From Minisyncoccota bacterium (lineage in GTDB: Bacteria > Patescibacteriota > Minisyncoccia > Phycocordibacterales > SBAW01), in NCBI GenBank assembly GCA_020050775.1, contig JAGVKC010000074.1, positions 1-10,546 of the forward strand: DNA of 10,546 nt. The letters run 5' to 3'. The position numbers were made by a program, and so were the translations under genes. The notes under the pieces are model-generated. The model was not told the origin of the DNA, ran no database searches, and saw only the letters and a list, made by a program, of their open reading frames with translations. This document shows, in pieces, positions 1-4,189 of the stretch (position 1 is the first letter of the stretch; the number at the start of each line of letters is the position of its first letter).

Positions 1-2
1 AG

Positions 3-803
3 GCGTACGCCGCGGCAAAACTCTCTCTTGCAAAACATTTGGAAGACTCTCCCAAGCGCCCGCGCGCAATCGTAGCAAACGCAGACGATGAATACGGCGC
101 GCAATTTTTGGAAACAAAAGTAGAAGTGCGCGCACCGTTCTCGCTACAAGACGCAGAACCATACAGCACGGACGATACAGGCGTACGCTTCGTGTGGCGA
201 GGAGAACTATTTTCTGTTTCTCTGCCAGGTGCGTTTAATCTAAAGAATTGTCTTGCGGCACTCACGCTCGGGGAAGCGCTCGGTATCGATATAAAAGTGA
301 TGAAGCGTGCGCTTGAGCGCGTGAAGCGTGTTGCTGGCCGCGCAGAGCGTGTTGAGGCTGGGCAACCCTTTGCAGTGGTGGTGGACTACGCGCACACGCC
401 CGATTCCCTTAAGGCACTCTATGAAACGTACTCGAAACGTCGCATTATAGCAGTCACTGGTTCAACCGGTGGTGGGCGCGACACCTGGAACCGTCCAGTG
501 AAAGGCGCTCTTGCCGAAGAGTTCGCAGATGTGAGCATCCTTACAAACGAAGACCCGTACGACGAAGATCCTGATAAAATCCTAGAAGAAATTGCGAAAG
601 GCTTTAAAATTAAAAAACCTCTCATTGTGCTTAACCGCCGTAAAGCGATAGCAGAAGCGCTTAAAGAAGCCAAAGAGGGTGACGCTGTGTTAATTACCGG
701 TAAAGGCACCGACCCTTACATCATGGGGCCCAAGGGCACCAAAGAGCCGTGGAGCGATATGCAGGTCGCCCGCGAAGAACTCGAAAAATTGGGGTACCAT
801 TAA
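3..803 (+). CDS. murE: UDP-N-acetylmuramyl-tripeptide synthetase MurE, 5'-truncated by window edge
   Basis: This is the C-terminal half of a Mur ligase. MurE adds the third amino acid to UDP-MurNAc-dipeptide in the cytoplasm, using ATP. The frame is open to the left edge, so a TTG at 39 is not the real start; about 267 of the usual 450-500 residues are present. Numbering from codon 39: the Mur signature LPGAFNLKNCLAA is at about 62-74, VDYAHTPDSL at 115-124, the glycine-rich GSTGGGRD at 141-148, TNEDPYDEDP at 169-178 and GKGTDPYIMG at 221-230. The order and spacing fit MurE better than MurF or FolC. The substrate-selecting motif reads EDPY where meso-DAP enzymes have DNPR, so the third residue added cannot be assumed to be DAP. 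The ATP-binding domain lies outside the window. Two small membrane-protein genes follow at once and probably share its transcript. Confidence 0.9.
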   Translation, partial: AYAAAKLSLAKHLEDSPKRPRAIVANADDEYGAQFLETKVEVRAPFSLQDAEPYSTDDTGVRFVWRGELFSVSLPGAFNLKNCLAALTLGEALGIDIKVMKRALERVKRVAGRAERVEAGQPFAVVVDYAHTPDSLKALYETYSKRRIIAVTGSTGGGRDTWNRPVKGALAEEFADVSILTNEDPYDEDPDKILEEIAKGFKIKKPLIVLNRRKAIAEALKEAKEGDAVLITGKGTDPYIMGPKGTKEPWSDMQVAREELEKLGYH

Positions 804-806
804 GCG

Positions 807-1028
807 ATGGCCGATGAAGAGAAGAAGCCGAGCAGCAGCGTCACGGAAGACGCTCTCTTTGTATTCGGAGGCCTCGCGGTACTTGTTGTCGTCTGGTATC
901 TCCTTGGCGGCCCCGGACGCGCTGATCTTAAAGGCCTTTTCCTCGCTCCCCCAGCACCACTTGGTAGCGGAGAAGCCTACGGCCCACAATTCGGAGAACC
1001 TTCCACCACTACACTTCAGTCTCAATAA
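807..1028 (+). CDS. small single-pass membrane protein, unknown function
   Basis: This 73-residue protein is not recognised. It has a charged N-terminus (residues 1-15), one hydrophobic segment (about 16-33), then a Gly/Pro-rich tail with the stretch APPAPLGSGEAYGPQFG at 47-63. With the positive charges R38 and K42 after the membrane segment, a cytoplasmic tail is possible but not certain. The ATG lies 3 nt after the murE stop, and the next gene starts 2 nt after its own stop, so translational coupling within a murE operon is likely; no good Shine-Dalgarno sequence is present. A frame-shifted 74-residue reading from 814 overlaps almost all of it but has no membrane segment of similar quality and worse spacing. 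The context suggests a cell-envelope role, which is inference only. Confidence 0.65.
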   Translation: MADEEKKPSSSVTEDALFVFGGLAVLVVVWYLLGGPGRADLKGLFLAPPAPLGSGEAYGPQFGEPSTTTLQSQ

Positions 1029-1030
1029 TT

Positions 1031-1429
1031 ATGCTTAATCCTTTTCCCGAACTTCTCGACCTTCGTTTCTTTGCGCCCACGCTCATCCGCCTTGCGGCAG
1101 CGGGCGTACTTTTATTTGTCGCCTATTATACCTGGAAACGCCGAAAACAAATCGCCGAAACCGGCTTCCCCATTATCGGCAAAGTTACGTGGTTAGCACC
1201 TGTTTCTGCAATTTTTCATGCGGTGCTGGCATTTATGCTTGGTGCTGGTTACTACACGCAGATTGCTGCGATTCTTGGCGGGCTGGGAGCTGTAAAAAGT
1301 TTTTTCCTCGCAAAGCGCTACCCCGCACTGATTCCTCTTTCGCGTCCGGCGACCGTGCTTCTTTTCTTTATATTCCTTTCGCTCCTCATTTCCGGCGCAG
1401 GCGCGCTGGCGTTTGACCTTCCGCTCTAA
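1031..1429 (+). CDS. four-helix membrane protein, possibly DoxX-like
   Basis: A 132-residue, strongly hydrophobic protein with four probable membrane helices at about 16-33, 54-72, 76-93 and 106-124. A basic loop, WKRRKQ (35-40), follows helix 1, and FFLAKRYP (91-98) follows helix 3. The size, four-helix layout and the GAGYYTQIAAILGGLGAVKSF region (71-91) recall the DoxX/DoxD-like family, but no diagnostic residue settles it. It begins 2 nt after the preceding stop and closes the murE operon; no Shine-Dalgarno is visible, so reinitiation after the upstream gene is likely. Its function is unknown. The antisense frame at 1193-1444 is a shadow. Confidence 0.65.
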   Translation: MLNPFPELLDLRFFAPTLIRLAAAGVLLFVAYYTWKRRKQIAETGFPIIGKVTWLAPVSAIFHAVLAFMLGAGYYTQIAAILGGLGAVKSFFLAKRYPALIPLSRPATVLLFFIFLSLLISGAGALAFDLPL

Positions 1430-1452
1430 GCCTGGAAATAACACTTTATTTC

Positions 1453-1461
1453 TGCTAGCGT
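1453..1461 (+). promoter_or_regulatory. putative extended -10 element
   Basis: TGCTAGCGT fits the TGnTAnnnT pattern seen at several starts in this window. It lies about 40 nt before the ATG at 1503, which would give a leader of about 35 nt carrying the Shine-Dalgarno site. No convincing -35 box sits 17 nt upstream. The CTAG inside it is the first of three spaced exactly 11 bp apart (1455, 1466, 1477). Confidence 0.35.
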
Positions 1462-1502
1462 GGGGCTAGTACGTACCTAGTCAATCTACGGAGGAAAGCG
1501 CT

Positions 1503-2279
1503 ATGCGCACATCAACAGACTTCCTTAGTTCCCTTCCTCGGTTCGAGGAATTGGTAACTACATACATGAAAAAGCATAGTGAGATTCAACTTGAGGCAGA
1601 GTCTCTTTCTATCGATGGCACGCTCATGCGACTCACTCCGGTTCGGCCGAAATATCCGAACCGATTCATGAACGACAGCGATCTCGACCTTGCGCCGACA
1701 CTAAATCTCAAGCTCGCTGGCATACCCAAGAGTTGCGACGAGCAAAAATTACGCGCATCGGTGACAAAGTTTCTACGATCGCACCGATTTAGCCTACACT
1801 CGGACGATCCGCAGTTCTTTGATCCATTTTTATGGATTAGAATATTTGTCGACGGTGTCTCACTGCTTGCCAAGACTGAAATCCGGAAGCTGCAAGCCGA
1901 ACGTCCCCTACTGCGACCTCACAACTTCCGATCAGAGCTCGAAGCCGACTATTGGCGAGAGCTTCCGCGCGGAAGCATGTTTTTCAAGAACATCGGCGCA
2001 CCCGTCCGTGGTCTTGATTTGTCTAAAACGATGAGTGCATGGCGTGGCACCGTGCTGACGACACTCATTCCACCCACAGCACCAGAGTATGTCGCGCTTA
2101 AGAAGGCCTCCAATTGCTTCATTGAATTGGCTGACCTCCTTGAGTACGAGGAGAAAATTCAATCTGGCGTTCGTTCGCTCTTGCCGAACTGGTGGCACAA
2201 TATCTGGATGAAGAAGAAGTCGGCATTGCTCACCTCCAATATCAAGGATTTCGAGACCGCGAAGCTCGCAGTCGTATAA
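1503..2279 (+). CDS. hypothetical protein, 258 aa, unrecognised
   Basis: A complete gene with a strong Shine-Dalgarno (GGAGGA at 1490-1495, 7 nt before the ATG) and a strong terminator directly after its stop. The protein is soluble, without signal peptide or membrane segment. The only suggestive motif is NDSDLDL at 57-63, which resembles the metal-binding DxD of nucleotidyltransferases. However, the usual Gly-Ser turn about 10 residues earlier is absent (only DGT at 38-40), and a third Asp can only be guessed (FVDG, 115-118). Other conserved-looking stretches are FDPFLWIRIF (106-115), ADYWRELP (148-155) and LPNWWHNIW (227-235). It stands alone between the murE operon and tRNA-Lys and, unlike most genes here, has a canonical ribosome binding site, so it may be an accessory gene. 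I cannot assign a function. Confidence 0.75.
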   Translation: MRTSTDFLSSLPRFEELVTTYMKKHSEIQLEAESLSIDGTLMRLTPVRPKYPNRFMNDSDLDLAPTLNLKLAGIPKSCDEQKLRASVTKFLRSHRFSLHSDDPQFFDPFLWIRIFVDGVSLLAKTEIRKLQAERPLLRPHNFRSELEADYWRELPRGSMFFKNIGAPVRGLDLSKTMSAWRGTVLTTLIPPTAPEYVALKKASNCFIELADLLEYEEKIQSGVRSLLPNWWHNIWMKKKSALLTSNIKDFETAKLAVV

Positions 2280-2281
2280 CT

Positions 2282-2314
2282 ATCAGCCGCCCTCAACCGG
2301 GCGGCTGATTTTTT
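2282..2314 (+). terminator. strong Rho-independent terminator
   Basis: A perfect 11-bp stem (2282-2292 with 2299-2309), loop TCAACC, followed by a T run to 2314. It begins 3 nt after the stop of the 258-residue gene and is clearly its terminator. Confidence 0.9.
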
Positions 2315-2461
2315 ATATATGGAATGGTGGCAGATGAGGTACCGCTTTAAAAAACTTGTCGTCAGGGATATTTTGCTCGTCGTCACTCGCAAAATTCCAC
2401 GACCCTGCCTCGTCTGTTTTGTTTTCTAACAAAACATGACTCCGGCTCGGCCATGTACGCG
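2315..2461. other. intergenic stretch with one AT-rich hairpin
   Basis: No supported gene lies here. The only structure I see is a perfect 8-bp hairpin at 2416-2435 (GTTTTGTT, loop TTCT, then its complement). It could be an additional weak terminator on either strand between the converging 258-residue gene and tRNA-Lys. The short minus-strand frame at 2159-2392 runs through the strong terminator and into the neighbouring gene, and is not credible. Confidence 0.4.
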
Positions 2462-2485
2462 AAAACGACACGCAGGTGCCGTTTT
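2462..2485 (-). terminator. terminator of tRNA-Lys
   Basis: On the minus strand, a 10-bp stem (AAAACGGCAC with GTGTCGTTTT, one G-U pair, loop CTGC) ends in four T residues, 8 nt after the tRNA 3' end. The wobble pair is G-U only when read on the minus strand (C-A on plus), which supports its assignment to the tRNA transcript. Confidence 0.7.
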
Positions 2486-2493
2486 CTGTCATG

Positions 2494-2566
2494 TCCGCCC
2501 ACTTGGATTCGAACCAAGGACCTTCTCCTTAAAAGGGAGCCGCTCTACCAACTGAGCTATGGGCGG
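2494..2566 (-). tRNA. tRNA-Lys (anticodon UUU)
   Basis: A 73-nt cloverleaf on the minus strand. The acceptor stem has 7 perfect pairs (CCGCCCA with TGGGCGG), followed by U8 and A9. The D arm is GCTC/GAGC around AGTTGGTA, and the anticodon loop CTTTTAA gives UUU at 34-36. The anticodon stem has four good pairs and a G-A mismatch at 27-43. The variable loop is 5 nt, and the T arm is CTTGG/CCAAG around TTCGAAT. The discriminator base is A73. The CCA end is not encoded (the next bases are CAT), so a CCA-adding enzyme would be needed. The locus upstream is rearranged, as described under the repeat and hairpin entries. Confidence 0.97.
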
Positions 2567-2646
2567 ATGTTGAGCACAAAAATAAGAGTGCCTCTTATTT
2601 TAAGCGAACGACCGGCCATACGTATGTATGGGCGGATGTCGAGCAC
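2558..2646. repeat. 20-nt direct repeat duplicating the tRNA-Lys 5' end and leader
   Basis: Copies at 2558-2577 and 2627-2646 differ at one base (T2571 against C2640) and are offset by 69 nt. Copy one contains tRNA nucleotides 1-9 plus 11 nt of leader. Copy two contains the same first 9 tRNA bases but no further cloverleaf. Read on the minus strand, the order is promoter, copy two, about 25 nt of unrelated sequence, terminator-like hairpin, copy one with the intact tRNA. Confidence 0.85.
2579..2601 (-). terminator. terminator-like hairpin in the tRNA-Lys leader
   Basis: A perfect 10-bp AT-rich stem (2579-2588 with 2592-2601) with loop TGC, ending in a T run on both strands. On the minus strand it lies 12 nt before the tRNA 5' end and downstream of the nearest good promoter element, so it would terminate or attenuate transcription into tRNA-Lys. 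It may be the surviving terminator of a lost upstream tRNA copy. Confidence 0.55.
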
Positions 2647-2653
2647 TATAGCA
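2645..2653 (-). promoter_or_regulatory. putative extended -10 of tRNA-Lys
   Basis: On the minus strand this reads TGCTATAGT, one mismatch from TGnTATAAT. It is the best promoter match near the tRNA. Transcription would start near 2638, inside repeat copy two, about 72 nt before the tRNA 5' end. The region directly before the intact copy has no comparable element. No clear -35 box is seen. Confidence 0.5.
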
Positions 2654-2674
2654 AAAAATTATTATAGTTCATAG

Positions 2675-2705
2675 AAAAACGCGCAGCCCTTAGGCTGCGC
2701 GTTTT
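2675..2705 (-). terminator. strong terminator of the oxygenase gene
   Basis: A perfect 13-bp GC-rich stem (2676-2688 with 2693-2705), loop of 4 nt, flanked by A and T runs. Read on the minus strand it follows the oxygenase stop codon by 1 nt and ends in five T residues. It would also work on the opposite strand. Confidence 0.92.
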
Positions 2706-2706
2706 G

Positions 2707-3537
2707 TTATTGTGTGGTGAAGAACTTGGAGAAATTTTCGTGAGACATTGCGTAGTTGAATCCCGGCGCCTTCTCCTGAGAGCGATGTTTTGCATCGTTC
2801 CAGCGAACCTTGTCCGTGAAGTCAACGAACGCAACCATCGAGAAGCGCTCTTTGCCCGCTGTTTCCGCCGTCGCAACGACACGATGACAGAGCGCCTTGA
2901 GCCAACCCTTGGAGCGATGCTGTAAAACCAAGCTCGGAAAGATAATGGTTTCCTTCTCGGTTAGCGGAAACGGCCGCCAGCGCCCGTTGAAGCTTAGATA
3001 CTCGCCGCCAGGACTATCTTCGTCCATGTGGAGGGTAAAGCCTCCCCGGTCAGCGTGTGCATGCGCCAACACGTCGCCCTTGCTCGCGTTATTTGCAAAG
3101 TAATGCAAGTAACGCAGTGTCCACAGTCTACGGCTTGTGGATACTTCATTAGGAAAACCATTGAGCCCGTAGGTTCGTTCGACGCTCTTAGCGAAGTCAC
3201 TAATGAACGGGCTCACTGCTTCAAGCAGAGTGTCGGTTGCTCCAATAAAGGCGGTCGCCTCACTTTGCTTTACGAGTTCTGCCTGCTCATACAAAGCGGA
3301 CAGATTCGGGAGCGTCGCATGGAAGAGCTCCTTACGATCGGCTCGTGGACCTATGTCTTGCCGAAACATGTACCCGAAGTCTTTTTTGCGGTCACCGCCA
3401 GAAAGTTTCAATTTCTCAAGCGCCGGGAGAGCACAAAATGCCTTCCAGGAATCCATTGCTCCCCGTACTTTCGTACGTAGCTCGGGCGGGTACGGAATGG
3501 ACACGAAGCCTTTGGTGGCCAAACTATATACGTTCAT
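2707..3537 (-). CDS. 2-oxoglutarate/Fe(II)-dependent oxygenase, isopenicillin N synthase-like fold
   Basis: A 276-residue cytoplasmic enzyme. Members of this family use Fe(II), O2 and usually 2-oxoglutarate to oxidise a substrate that the sequence does not reveal. The iron ligands are visible: H161 and D163 in AHADRGG, and H218 in ALCHRV, with the 55-57 residue spacing normal for the family. R231-F-S233 matches the RxS motif that binds the 2-oxoglutarate carboxylate. GGEYLSFNGRWRPFP (177-191) and FPSLVLQHRSKG (200-211) match the conserved core strands. The N-terminal part (about 1-130) is the variable, mostly helical region. The start is set by AGGAG at 3545-3549, 7 nt before the ATG. It is a single gene with its own promoter-like element and strong terminator, next to tRNA-Lys. 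Such enzymes are not core genes in reduced genomes, so acquisition by transfer is plausible. Confidence 0.88.
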   Translation of the reverse strand: MNVYSLATKGFVSIPYPPELRTKVRGAMDSWKAFCALPALEKLKLSGGDRKKDFGYMFRQDIGPRADRKELFHATLPNLSALYEQAELVKQSEATAFIGATDTLLEAVSPFISDFAKSVERTYGLNGFPNEVSTSRRLWTLRYLHYFANNASKGDVLAHAHADRGGFTLHMDEDSPGGEYLSFNGRWRPFPLTEKETIIFPSLVLQHRSKGWLKALCHRVVATAETAGKERFSMVAFVDFTDKVRWNDAKHRSQEKAPGFNYAMSHENFSKFFTTQ

Positions 3538-3567
3538 GAAAGAACTCCTATGTTGTTTTCTGCCGAT

Positions 3568-3576
3568 ATGCTAACA
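3568..3576 (-). promoter_or_regulatory. putative promoter of the oxygenase gene
   Basis: On the minus strand this is TGTTAGCAT, with TTGCTC (3591-3596) 17 nt upstream as a weak -35. Transcription would start near 3561, giving a leader of about 24 nt that contains the Shine-Dalgarno site. The -35 adjoins the stop codon of the holA-like gene. Confidence 0.4.
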
Positions 3577-3596
3577 ACGACCAGGCGTATGAGCAA

Positions 3597-4187
3597 CTAG
3601 AGACGCAGTGCGAAGCGCTCCAAAAGAATTTCTAAACTCCCTGCGCCGCGATGCGAGTCGTGATAGAGCGTGACAACCTCGCGCGAAAGCGCGCTTAGTT
3701 CTTCTTTTGTATATTTTGTTGCGCCGCGCTTATTCCCCAACATGTCGCGCACCTTCCAATGAAGGAGTCCTGTAATGGCTTCGGGTTTTTCTCCTCCTTC
3801 CATTGCTTGGACAACACCAAACCACAATTTTTTACGATCGCGGTTCCCTAGCGCGGCAGTAAGTCCAAAGGGGTCAAAGCCGTACTCTTTCTTAACTGCT
3901 TTGAGTATTTCTATTTTTGCTCCAGCCTTAGTGAGTGCTTCGGTTTCTTTCTTCAACAATTTTTCTTCTTCAAAAACAAACACATGCGGACTTGAGACTA
4001 ATTCTTTTGCAGACTTTAGAAATTCTTCCCCGCGCTCGCCATAGAGGACACCTGAGAGCACAAACGTGCGCGCACCGCCAAAGAGCGCTTCGGTCGAAGC
4101 GAGTGCCGCGAGAGACTCTGCATCCAAGTCCTCCCACTTAAGTTCCTCACCTCCTTTTCTTTTTTTACCGACAGTTACATGCAGCAT
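3597..4187 (-). CDS. holA: DNA polymerase III delta subunit-like protein (HolA family), short form
   Basis: A 196-residue protein that resembles the delta clamp-loader subunit, which opens the sliding clamp during replication. The supporting pieces are ALFGGARTFVLS (33-44), like the delta FxxxRLVVV region, DPFGLTAALGNRDRKKLW (105-122) and GEKPEAITGLLHWKVRDML (132-150), which match the family's domain II-III linker and helical collar. Full-length delta is about 330 residues; here the N-terminal AAA-like part is much reduced. The frame can be read back to a TTG at 4214 inside polA. I chose the ATG at 4187 because it lies 2 nt after the polA stop, a coupled arrangement, and begins with a normal beta strand (MLHVTVG). 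The stop is TAG. The assignment rests on pattern similarity; a lineage-specific HolA-related protein is the alternative. Confidence 0.6.
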   Translation of the reverse strand: MLHVTVGKKRKGGEELKWEDLDAESLAALASTEALFGGARTFVLSGVLYGERGEEFLKSAKELVSSPHVFVFEEEKLLKKETEALTKAGAKIEILKAVKKEYGFDPFGLTAALGNRDRKKLWFGVVQAMEGGEKPEAITGLLHWKVRDMLGNKRGATKYTKEELSALSREVVTLYHDSHRGAGSLEILLERFALRL

Positions 4188-4189
4188 AG

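Noticed and set aside
814..1038. 74-residue frame overlapping the small membrane protein gene
   Set aside because: It is shifted against 807-1028, has no coherent membrane segment and starts inside that gene; the 807 frame has tidy operon spacing on both sides.
3028..3574. Plus-strand frames of 150 and 123 residues inside the oxygenase gene
   Set aside because: They are antisense to the intact iron-binding motifs of the oxygenase, overlap each other and lack ribosome binding sites.
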